From: Planctomycetota bacterium
Lineage (GTDB): Bacteria > Planctomycetota > UBA1135 > UBA2386
Assembly: GCA_016794425.1 (NCBI GenBank)
Contig: JAEUHR010000053.1
Location: 62,001-126,000 of the forward strand
Reading direction: 5' to 3'
Length of the DNA: 64,000 bases
Shown here piece after piece: positions 1 through 7,651 of this stretch. A program made the position numbers and the translations under genes. The notes below the pieces were generated by a model, which ran no database searches, had not been told where the DNA came from, and saw nothing but the letters and a program-made list of their open reading frames with translations. Position 1 is the stretch's first letter. The number at the start of each line of letters is the position of its first letter.

Positions 1-2
1 TG

Positions 3-1997
3 CGTTCGCGCGCCGAGCGGCTGGCCCGCCGCCACGGCGTGCCGCGCGTCTGCGGCGACGTCGCCGAGCTGCTGGCCCTCGGCACTGTCGATGCCGTGCA
101 CGTGCTGGTGCCGCCGGCGGCGCACGCCGCGGTCGTGCGCCAGTGCCTGGAGCGCTCCGTGCACGTGCTGGTCGAGAAGCCGATGGTGCTGCGCGCCGCC
201 GAGGTCGCCGAACTGGCCGCACTGGCGCGCGCGCACGGCTGCGTGCTGGCGGTCAACCACAACCAGGCGTTCCATCCGGCGATCGCGCTGCTGCAGCGGC
301 ACCTCGCCGGCAACCGGCTCGGCCGCCTCGAACACCTCGCGCTGCAGCACCACGTGCCGTTGCGCCAGCTGCAGACCGGCGACGTCGGCCACTTCATGTT
401 CCAGACCGAGGCGAACATCCTCTGGGAGCAGGGGGTGCACTTGTTCTCGATGGTCTGGGCGCTGCTGGGGCCGTGCCGGCGCGTGCAGGCGGTGCTCGGG
501 CCGCGGCGGCCGCTGCCGAACGGCGTCGCGTTCGCGGTCGACTGGCACCTGCAGCTCGAATGCGAGCGCGGCACCGCCGGCATCCGCATGGCGTTCGGCC
601 GGCCGTGGCTCGAGACCACGGTGCAGGCGATCGGCAGCGACGGCTCGGCCTGGCTCGACCTGCAGCGCGGCGCCTGCTGGCTGCGGCGCAAGACGCGCTG
701 GCTTGACTTCCTGGACCACGGCCGCAACCTCGCGGCGGGTGCGTGGCACCTGGCCGGCCGCAGCATCGCCGCGGTCGCCGGCTACGGCCTGTCGTTGTTC
801 GGCCTCGGCTTTCCGGACGATCCGTTCCTGCGCGGCATGCGCGGGTCGCTGCGCGGGTTCCACGCCGCCGTGCGCGGCGAACGCGAACTGCCGCCGGCGG
901 CCAGTGCCGAGGCGGCGCGCGACGTGCTGCAGCTGTGCGAGGACGCGGCGCGCGCGGCCGGCGTCGCGCTGGCGCCGCCGCTGCCGCCGGCACCGCTGCC
1001 GGCGCCCGGTCCGGCACGGCCGGGCGAGGTCGTCGTGCTCGGCGGCACCGGTTTCCTCGGCCGCCGCTGCGTGCAGCGGCTGCGCGCCGCGGGTCGGCCG
1101 CTGACGCTGGTCGTGCGTCGGCCGCAGCTGCTGCCGCCGGAACTGCGCGACGGCAGCGTGCGCGTGTTCGCCGGCGACGCCGCCGATCCGGCGGTGCTGG
1201 CGGCGGCGTTCGTGGGCGCCGACGCCGTGCTGCACCTGGCGACCGCGGCCGGCGACGATGCCGGGGCGGTCGAGGCGGCGATGGCGGCGGCCGTGCGCGC
1301 GGCGGGGGCCGCGGCGCTGGCCGCGCGCGTGCGGCGGTTCGTCTACACCAGCAGCACCGCAGCGCTGTGGCTCGGTGCCGGCGGGCGCATCGACGGCAGC
1401 ACGGGCCCCGATCCGCGGCCGGCCGGTCGCGCCGCCTACGCGCGCGGCAAGATCGCCGCCGAACGCGAACTCGCCGCGCTCGCGGCGCAGGGCCTGCCGC
1501 TCGTGGTGGTGCGGCCGGCGATCGTCGTCGGCCACGACGGCGTGCCCGAACATTCGGGCGTCGGCCTGTGGGTGCGCGACAACCACTGCGTCGGCTGGGG
1601 CCGCGGCGCGCACCCGCTGCCGTTCGTGCTGGCAGACGACTGCGCGCAGGCGCTGGTCGCGGCGCTCGACGCGGCGGCGGCGGCCGGCCGCGCCTACAAC
1701 CTCGCCGGCGACGTGCGGCTGTCGGCGCGCGAGTGGGTGGCCGAACTGGCGCACCGCACCGGCCGCGACCACCACTTCCACCCGACCTCGTTGTGGTGGA
1801 TGTGGCTGCAGGAGTTCGCGAAGTACCTGGTCAAGGTCGCGGCGCGGCGGCCGCGCCAGTGGCCGGCCTACCGCGACCTCGCGTCGCGCAGCTTCCGCAC
1901 CGAACTCGACTGCAGCGACGCCAGGCGCGACCTCGGCTTCGCGCCCGAGGCCGACCGCGCGCGGTTCCTGCAGCGCGTGTTCGATCCGCAGCGATGA
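3..1997 (+). CDS. Gfo/Idh/MocA oxidoreductase fused to extended SDR (5' partial)
   Basis: The frame is open to the left window edge, so the true start and most of the first Rossmann fold are missing; the first in-window candidate start (GTG at 39) is unlikely to be real. The N-terminal part (to about position 1000) is a Gfo/Idh/MocA sugar dehydrogenase: it has the EKP motif (VEKPMVL) and the 'GVHLFSMVWALLG' active-site helix. A Pro/Ala-rich linker leads into a second NAD(P)-binding fold (GGTGFLGRR) with YTSST and YARGK, the YxxxK of extended short-chain dehydrogenase/epimerases. The stop overlaps the next start (ATGA), and the downstream glycosyltransferase suggests a role in making or modifying a sugar for surface polysaccharide. 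Substrate cannot be told. The domain calls are solid; the fusion itself is unusual. Confidence 0.85.
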   Translation, partial: RSRAERLARRHGVPRVCGDVAELLALGTVDAVHVLVPPAAHAAVVRQCLERSVHVLVEKPMVLRAAEVAELAALARAHGCVLAVNHNQAFHPAIALLQRHLAGNRLGRLEHLALQHHVPLRQLQTGDVGHFMFQTEANILWEQGVHLFSMVWALLGPCRRVQAVLGPRRPLPNGVAFAVDWHLQLECERGTAGIRMAFGRPWLETTVQAIGSDGSAWLDLQRGACWLRRKTRWLDFLDHGRNLAAGAWHLAGRSIAAVAGYGLSLFGLGFPDDPFLRGMRGSLRGFHAAVRGERELPPAASAEAARDVLQLCEDAARAAGVALAPPLPPAPLPAPGPARPGEVVVLGGTGFLGRRCVQRLRAAGRPLTLVVRRPQLLPPELRDGSVRVFAGDAADPAVLAAAFVGADAVLHLATAAGDDAGAVEAAMAAAVRAAGAAALAARVRRFVYTSSTAALWLGAGGRIDGSTGPDPRPAGRAAYARGKIAAERELAALAAQGLPLVVVRPAIVVGHDGVPEHSGVGLWVRDNHCVGWGRGAHPLPFVLADDCAQALVAALDAAAAAGRAYNLAGDVRLSAREWVAELAHRTGRDHHFHPTSLWWMWLQEFAKYLVKVAARRPRQWPAYRDLASRSFRTELDCSDARRDLGFAPEADRARFLQRVFDPQR

Positions 1998-3091
1998 GCG
2001 GCGGGCCGCGGCATTTTGTGCACGTGTTCGCCACGTTCGGCGCCGGCGGGCCGCAGGTGCGCGCGGTGCAGCTGATCGAACGGCTCGGCGCCGCGGCCGT
2101 GCACACGGTGCGCGCGCTGGACGGCAACACCGACGCCCTGGCGATGCTGTCGCCGGCGGCGCGCGTGACGCTGGCGCCACCGGCACCGCGGCGCGGCCTG
2201 CTCGGCAGCGTGGCGGCGGCACGCACGTGGCTGCGGGCACAGCGGCCGGACCTGGTGCTGACCTACAACTGGGGCGCGATCGAGAGCGCGATCGCGGCGC
2301 GGTCGCTGGGCCTGCCGCTGGTGCACCACGAGGACGGCTTCCTGCCCGACGAGGCCGTGCGGCGGCTGCGGCGGCGCACGCTGCTGCGGCGGTTCGCGCT
2401 GCGCTCGGTGCCGGTCGTGGTGCCGTCGGCGGTGCTGCAGCGCATCGCCACCGCCGAATGGCGGCTGCCGGCGGCGCAGGTGCACCATCTGCCGAACGGC
2501 GTCGACCTGCAGCGCTTCCGCGCCGCCGCCGGTGCGGGTGCCGAGACCGCGGGGGTCGTCGGCACGGTCGGTGGCCTGCGCGGCGAGAAGGACCACGCGA
2601 CGCTGCTGCGCGCGTTCGCGGCGCTCGAACCGGGTGTGGCGCGGCGGCTCGACCTGGTCGGCGGCGGCCCGCTGGACGGCGAACTGCGCGCGCTGGCGCA
2701 ACAGCTCGGCCTCGGCGCGCGGGTGCGCTTCACGGGTCCGGTGCGCGACACCGCGCCGTGTTACGCCGAGCTCGGCGTGTTCGTGCTGTCGTCGCGCACC
2801 GAGCAGATGCCGCTGGCGCTGCTCGAGGCGATGGCCTGCGGCCTGCCGGTGGTCGCGACCGACGTCGGCGACGTGCGCGCGATGCTGCCGCCGTCGGCGC
2901 AGGACCTGATCGTGCCGCGCGAGGACCCGGCGGCGCTGGCGGCGGCGCTGCGGCGCGTGCTGGCCGATGCGGAGCTGCGGCGCCGGCTCGGCGCCGACAA
3001 CCGGCGCCGCGTCGAACAGCACTACGAGGCCGGCACCTGCCTCGACCGCTTCGTCGCGCTCTACGACCGCGCGGCTGCGGCGCCGCGGTAG
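1994..3091 (+). CDS. GT4-family glycosyltransferase
   Basis: A 365-residue GT-B glycosyltransferase. The N-terminal domain begins with an FGAGGPQ loop typical of GT4 acceptor domains; the C-terminal domain has VGTVGGLRGEKDH, a nucleotide-binding VGGGPL turn and the EX7E motif (TEQMPLALLEAMACG), which binds the nucleotide-sugar donor. It lacks a signal peptide or membrane segment, so it should act on the cytoplasmic side of the membrane. The ATG overlaps the stop of the oxidoreductase/SDR fusion by 4 bp, indicating one operon for polysaccharide or glycolipid assembly. Donor and acceptor are unknown. Confidence 0.88.
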   Translation: MSGGPRHFVHVFATFGAGGPQVRAVQLIERLGAAAVHTVRALDGNTDALAMLSPAARVTLAPPAPRRGLLGSVAAARTWLRAQRPDLVLTYNWGAIESAIAARSLGLPLVHHEDGFLPDEAVRRLRRRTLLRRFALRSVPVVVPSAVLQRIATAEWRLPAAQVHHLPNGVDLQRFRAAAGAGAETAGVVGTVGGLRGEKDHATLLRAFAALEPGVARRLDLVGGGPLDGELRALAQQLGLGARVRFTGPVRDTAPCYAELGVFVLSSRTEQMPLALLEAMACGLPVVATDVGDVRAMLPPSAQDLIVPREDPAALAAALRRVLADAELRRRLGADNRRRVEQHYEAGTCLDRFVALYDRAAAAPR

Positions 3092-3152
3092 CCGGAACGG
3101 CAGGCCTTCGTGGCCCGGCCGGGCGACGGCGGCTATCGTGCCCGCCCGCCGA

Positions 3153-4847
3153 ATGTCCCTCAACGACCTCAACATCGCCCGTTCGATCCCCCTGCGCCCG
3201 CTGACCGAAGTCGCGCGCGTGATGGGGCTCACCGCCGACGACCTCGAGCCCTACGGCCACAGCAAGGCCAAGGTGAAGCTCGACCTGCTGCGGCAGCCGG
3301 CCACGCGCAAGCCGGGCAAGTACGTCGTCGTCACCGCGATCACGCCGACGCCGCTCGGCGAGGGCAAGACCGTGCACACGGTCGGCATCTCGCAGGCGCT
3401 GAACCGGATTGGCCAGCGCGCCTGCTGCGTGATCCGCCAGCCGTCGATGGGGCCGGTGTTCGGCATCAAGGGCGGCGCCGCCGGCGGCGGCTACTCGCAG
3501 GTCGTGCCCCCCGAGGAGCTGAACCTGCACCTGACCGGCGACTTCCACGCCGTCACCGCGGCGCACAACCTCTGCGCCGCGTTCCTCGACGCCCACCTGT
3601 TCCACGGCAACGAGCTCGGGCTCGACCTCGAGCAGATCAGCTGGCGGCGCGTGCTCGACATGAACGACCGCGCGCTGCGCGAGATCGAGGTCGCGCACGG
3701 CGACAAGAACGGTTCGCCGCGCCGCACCGGCTTCGACATCACGTCGGCCAGCGAGATCATGGCGATCCTCGGCCTCGCCAAGGACATCCACGACCTGCGC
3801 CGCCGGCTCGGCGCGATGGTCGTCGGCTACACGAAGGACGGCCGGCCGGTCACGGCCGAGGACCTGAAGGCCGCCGGCGCGATGACCGCGATCCTGAAGG
3901 ACGCCCTGAAGCCGACGCTGATGCAGACGCTGGAGGGCACGCCGGCGCTGGTGCACACCGGTCCGTTCGCGAACATCGCGCACGGCAACAGCTCGATCGT
4001 CGCCGACCTGGTCGCCCTGCGCGGTCTCGACTTCGTCGTCACCGAGGCCGGCTTCGGCGCCGACATGGGCGCCGAGAAGTTCTTCGACATCAAGTGCCGC
4101 GCGTCGGGGCTGAAGCCGGACGCGGCGCTCCTGGTCGCGACCGTGCGCGCGCTGAAGATGCACAGCGGCCGGTTCGAGATCAAAGCCGGCAAGCCGCTGC
4201 CCGACGGCCTGCAGAAGGAGGATCTCGACGCGCTCGCGGCCGGCATCGGCAACCTCGAGAAGCAGATCGAGAACGTGCGCCTGTTCGGCATCCCGGTGGT
4301 CGTCGCGATCAACAAGTTCCCGACCGACACCGAGGCGGAGATCCACTTCGTGCAGGAGGCGGCACTGCAGGCCGGCGCGTCGGCCGCGCACGTCTCGACG
4401 TTGTTCACGGACGGCGGCAAGGGCGGCGAGGCGCTGGCGCACGCGCTGGTCAAGGCCTGCGACGAGCCGAGCTCGTTCCGACTGCTGTATCCGAGCGAGC
4501 TGCCGCTGAAGCAGAAGATCGAGACGCTGGCGACCAGGATCTACGGCGCCGACGGCGTCGACTTCGAGCCGGCGGCCGAACGGCAGCTCGGGTTGTTCGA
4601 GGAGCGCGGCTACGGCCACTTCCCGATCTGCATGGCGAAGACGCAGTACTCGCTGAGCCACGACCCGAACCTGAAGGGCCGGCCGCGCGGCTTCCGGTTC
4701 AAGGTCCGCGACGCGCGCGTCTCGGTCGGTGCCGGCTTCGTCTACCCGCTGGCCGGCGAGATCATGACGATGCCGGGCCTCGGCAAGGTGCCGGGCGGCG
4801 CGCGCATGGACATCGACCAGGACGGCAACGTCACCGGCATGCTGTAG
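3153..4847 (+). CDS. fhs: Formate--tetrahydrofolate ligase
   Basis: Makes 10-formyl-THF from formate, ATP and THF, feeding one-carbon units to purines or formyl-Met. At 564 residues it has the family's usual length. Diagnostic stretches are the P-loop-like TPLGEGKT, PSMGPVFGIKGGAAGGGYSQV with LTGDFHAVTAAHNL following, and the C-terminal PGLGKVPGGARMDID. The start (MSLNDLNIARS) was chosen because the frame extends further upstream but homology begins here. It stands alone with 60 bp to the preceding glycosyltransferase, so it may have its own promoter. Confidence 0.96.
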   Translation: MSLNDLNIARSIPLRPLTEVARVMGLTADDLEPYGHSKAKVKLDLLRQPATRKPGKYVVVTAITPTPLGEGKTVHTVGISQALNRIGQRACCVIRQPSMGPVFGIKGGAAGGGYSQVVPPEELNLHLTGDFHAVTAAHNLCAAFLDAHLFHGNELGLDLEQISWRRVLDMNDRALREIEVAHGDKNGSPRRTGFDITSASEIMAILGLAKDIHDLRRRLGAMVVGYTKDGRPVTAEDLKAAGAMTAILKDALKPTLMQTLEGTPALVHTGPFANIAHGNSSIVADLVALRGLDFVVTEAGFGADMGAEKFFDIKCRASGLKPDAALLVATVRALKMHSGRFEIKAGKPLPDGLQKEDLDALAAGIGNLEKQIENVRLFGIPVVVAINKFPTDTEAEIHFVQEAALQAGASAAHVSTLFTDGGKGGEALAHALVKACDEPSSFRLLYPSELPLKQKIETLATRIYGADGVDFEPAAERQLGLFEERGYGHFPICMAKTQYSLSHDPNLKGRPRGFRFKVRDARVSVGAGFVYPLAGEIMTMPGLGKVPGGARMDIDQDGNVTGML

Positions 4848-4894
4848 GCGCCTCGGGCTGGCGCGCGCCGCGGACCGCCGTAGCGTTGCGCCCC

Positions 4895-5467
4895 ATGAGC
4901 GACAGCTACTGGGTCCGCCACCGTTCGCTGCGCGGGTTCGTCGGTCCACTGGCGAAGGGCGTGCTGCACGGCGCCGTCGCCGCCGGTTCGCTGCCGGCCG
5001 ACTGCGAAGTGCGGCTCGCGGTGCCCGGTGCCGGCGCCGAGAAGCTCGACGACTCCGGCTGGAGCAAGGCCTACGAACTGCTCGGGCTGCCGGCGCCGAA
5101 GCCAGAGCCAGCGGCGGCGGGGCCGGCGTCGGCCGGCAGCGATGCGGACGGTCCGTGCCGACGACTGCGCGAGCGGTCCCAGTACCGCAAAGTGCGTACG
5201 GTGGTGAAGGTGCTCGCGATCGTGCAGGCCATCGTGCTGGTCATCCTCGGACTGACCCCTTCGGTCATGGCCATGATGTTCGGTGGCAGCGGGGACGCGA
5301 AGATTCCCTACCGGCTCAATGCGTGGCTCGCTCTGCCGACGATGGTCGAGCAGCTCGCCATCCTGTGGGTTGTCTACCAGGGCTTTCAGATGCTCGCCGA
5401 CATCGCCGACTGCGCGCTCCGCCGCGAGACCGACGCGGCCGCGCAGCGGCTGGCCGACGGCCGCTGA
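4895..5467 (+). CDS. Small membrane protein with GYF-like N-terminus
   Basis: 190 residues, function unknown. The N-terminal 45 residues (YWVRHRSLRGFVGPLAKGVL, then a conserved Leu/Asp/Val stretch) resemble the GYF_2-type module of bacterial membrane proteins, which reads 'W+ R G .. GPL ... L ... G'; this is a weak match by eye. A Pro/Ala linker follows, then two hydrophobic helices (about residues 103-128 and 145-170) and a charged tail. It converges on transketolase with a 2-bp gap, so the two genes share no room for a terminator. Confidence 0.6.
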   Translation: MSDSYWVRHRSLRGFVGPLAKGVLHGAVAAGSLPADCEVRLAVPGAGAEKLDDSGWSKAYELLGLPAPKPEPAAAGPASAGSDADGPCRRLRERSQYRKVRTVVKVLAIVQAIVLVILGLTPSVMAMMFGGSGDAKIPYRLNAWLALPTMVEQLAILWVVYQGFQMLADIADCALRRETDAAAQRLADGR

Positions 5468-5469
5468 CG

Positions 5470-7446
5470 CTACAGCGCGGCCTTGACGCGTGCCGCGACC
5501 TTCGCCGCCGTGAAGCCGAAGTGCTCGGCCACCACCTTCGCCGGCGCGCTGGCGCCGAACGTGCTCTGGCCGATGCACCGGTCGAGGCGGCCCGTCAGCT
5601 GGCACCAGCCTTCGGGGCGGCCCATCTCGAGCGTGAACAGCGCGGCCGAGCCGAGCACCTGGTCGCGGTAGCCGCGGTCCTGCTGCAGGAACAGTTCGAG
5701 GCACGGCATCGACACGACGCGCACCGGCACGCCGTCCTTGGCCAGCAGCGCAGCGGCCTGCACGGCCAGCGACACTTCGGCGCCGGTCGCGACGAGGGTC
5801 GCCCTGGCCGCGGCCGCGTCCTGCAGCAGGTAGCCGCCGCGCAGCGCTTCGCGCGCGCTCCAGCCGGTCGCGTGCGGCAGCTTGTCGAGGTTCTGCCGCG
5901 TCAGGGCCAGCACCGTCGGGCCGTCGCGGCGCGACAGCGCGTGCGTCCAGGCCGCCGCGGTCTCGGCGCCGTCGGCGGGCCGGAACACGTGCAGGTTCGG
6001 GATCGCGCGCAGCGTCGCCAGATGTTCCACCGGCTGGTGCGTGGGCCCGTCCTCGCCGACCATCAGGCTGTCGTGCGTGAACACGAACGTCGACGGCAGC
6101 TTCATCAGCGCCGCGAGCCGGATCGGCGTGCGCATGTAGTCGGCGAACACCAGGAACGTGCTGCCCGAGGCCAGGAAGCCGCTGTGCAGCGTGATGCCGT
6201 TCACGACCGCGCCCATCGCGTGCTCGCGGATGCCGAAGTGCAGCGTGCGGCCGGTGCGGTCTTTGGCCGTGAACGAGCCGCCCTTCTTGATGCGCGTCTT
6301 CGTCGACGGATCGAGGTCGGCGCTGCCGCTGGTGAAGCCGGGCACCAGTTCGGCGGCCTTCTGGATCACGTTGCCCGACAGCGCGCGCGTCGCGGCCGGC
6401 TCGGCGCCGGCAGCGGCATGGAGCTGCTCGATCAGGTCGACCGGCAGCGTGCGGGCGCGGAACGCACGCCAGGCCTTCGCGGCGTCGGGCGCCTTCGCTT
6501 CCCAGCCCTGCATCGCGGCCTGCCAGGCGAGGCGGTCCTTCTCGTTCTGCGCCGCGGCCCGCTGGAACACCGCGCGCGCCTTCGGGTCGACGAAGAAGTC
6601 GTCGGCCGGCATGCCGAGCGCCTTCTTGGTCAGCGCGACCTCGTCCTTGCCGAGCGGCGCGCCGTGCACGTCGTGCGTGTTGGCCTTGTTCGGGCTGCCC
6701 TTGCCGATCGTGGTCTTGCAGCAGATCAGCTGCGGCTTGCCTGCGGCCGTGGTGGAACGGCGCAGCGCGTCGCGCACCTGGTCGTGGTCGTGGCCGTCGA
6801 TGCTGGCGACGTCCCAGCCCTGCGCGCGGAACCGCGCCGCGACGTCTTCGCTGGTCGCGAGGTCGGTGTGGCCCTCGATCGTGATCGTGTTGTCGTCGAA
6901 CAGGCAGATCAGGTTGTCGAGCTGCAGGTGGCCGGCGAGACCGGCGGCCTCGTAGGCGATGCCTTCCATCAGGTCGCCGTCGCCGACGGTGACGAACACG
7001 CGGCTCTTCAGCAGCGGGTTCTGGAAGCGCGCCGCTTCCATCTGCGCCGCGATCGCCATGCCCACCGCGTTCGCGAAGCCCTGGCCGAGTGGGCCGGTCG
7101 TGGTCTCGACGCCGACGGTGTCGCCGTACTCGGGGTGGCCGGGTGTCTTGCTGTGCAGCTGGCGGAACTGCTTCAGGTCGTCGATCGTGACCGGGAAGCC
7201 GGCGAGGTGCAGCAGCGAGTAGAGCAGCATCGAGCCGTGGCCGCCGGACAGCACGAAGCGGTCGCGGCCCGGCCAGCCCGGGTCCTGCGGCGACCAGCGC
7301 AGGAACTCGGTCCACAACACGGCGGCGGCGTCGGCCATGCCCATCGGCATGCCCGGGTGGCCGGATTCGGCCTTCTGCACCGCGTCCATCGCGAGACCGC
7401 GGATCGTGTTGGCGACGAGCGAGAGTTCTTGCGTGGCGACCGGCAT
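5470..7446 (-). CDS. tkt: Transketolase
   Basis: Thiamine diphosphate enzyme of the non-oxidative pentose phosphate pathway, transferring two-carbon ketol units. 658 residues, as expected. Seen: GHPGMPMGMADAA near the N-terminus, the TPP-binding GDGDLMEG...N region, the ETTTGPLGQG loop, and the conserved pyrimidine-domain FGIREHAMG. The start MPVATQELS fits the family; the same frame runs far upstream as non-coding readthrough. It is divergent from the sigma-factor fusion gene across about 205 bp. Confidence 0.97.
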   Translation of the reverse strand: MPVATQELSLVANTIRGLAMDAVQKAESGHPGMPMGMADAAAVLWTEFLRWSPQDPGWPGRDRFVLSGGHGSMLLYSLLHLAGFPVTIDDLKQFRQLHSKTPGHPEYGDTVGVETTTGPLGQGFANAVGMAIAAQMEAARFQNPLLKSRVFVTVGDGDLMEGIAYEAAGLAGHLQLDNLICLFDDNTITIEGHTDLATSEDVAARFRAQGWDVASIDGHDHDQVRDALRRSTTAAGKPQLICCKTTIGKGSPNKANTHDVHGAPLGKDEVALTKKALGMPADDFFVDPKARAVFQRAAAQNEKDRLAWQAAMQGWEAKAPDAAKAWRAFRARTLPVDLIEQLHAAAGAEPAATRALSGNVIQKAAELVPGFTSGSADLDPSTKTRIKKGGSFTAKDRTGRTLHFGIREHAMGAVVNGITLHSGFLASGSTFLVFADYMRTPIRLAALMKLPSTFVFTHDSLMVGEDGPTHQPVEHLATLRAIPNLHVFRPADGAETAAAWTHALSRRDGPTVLALTRQNLDKLPHATGWSAREALRGGYLLQDAAAARATLVATGAEVSLAVQAAALLAKDGVPVRVVSMPCLELFLQQDRGYRDQVLGSAALFTLEMGRPEGWCQLTGRLDRCIGQSTFGASAPAKVVAEHFGFTAAKVAARVKAAL

Positions 7447-7570
7447 GGCGCGGACTCTAGATGCGCGTGCGGTGCCAGGGAAGCGCGCCGCGGCGGCGTC
7501 GGCCGGGGCGGCCCGGGCCTCGGCCTGGACAATTCCGGGCAATCTCTCCACAGCCTGTCGGCGGCGGCGC

Positions 7571-7584
7571 GATTCGCGAGAATC
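7571..7584. repeat. Short perfect inverted repeat in tkt/sigma-factor divergent region
   Basis: GATTC-GCGA-GAATC lies about 70 bp upstream of the sigma-factor fusion gene and 125 bp upstream of tkt. It could be an operator half-site pair or chance; no protein can be assigned. The AT-richer patch just before it (about 7528-7555, with a TGGACA box) is the most promoter-like stretch in the gap. Confidence 0.25.
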
Positions 7585-7651
7585 CTGCATCAGCGGCCGG
7601 CCTTCGTGCCACGGTGCCGGCGTGGCGACCAGCGACAGCCCCGAACCCCGC

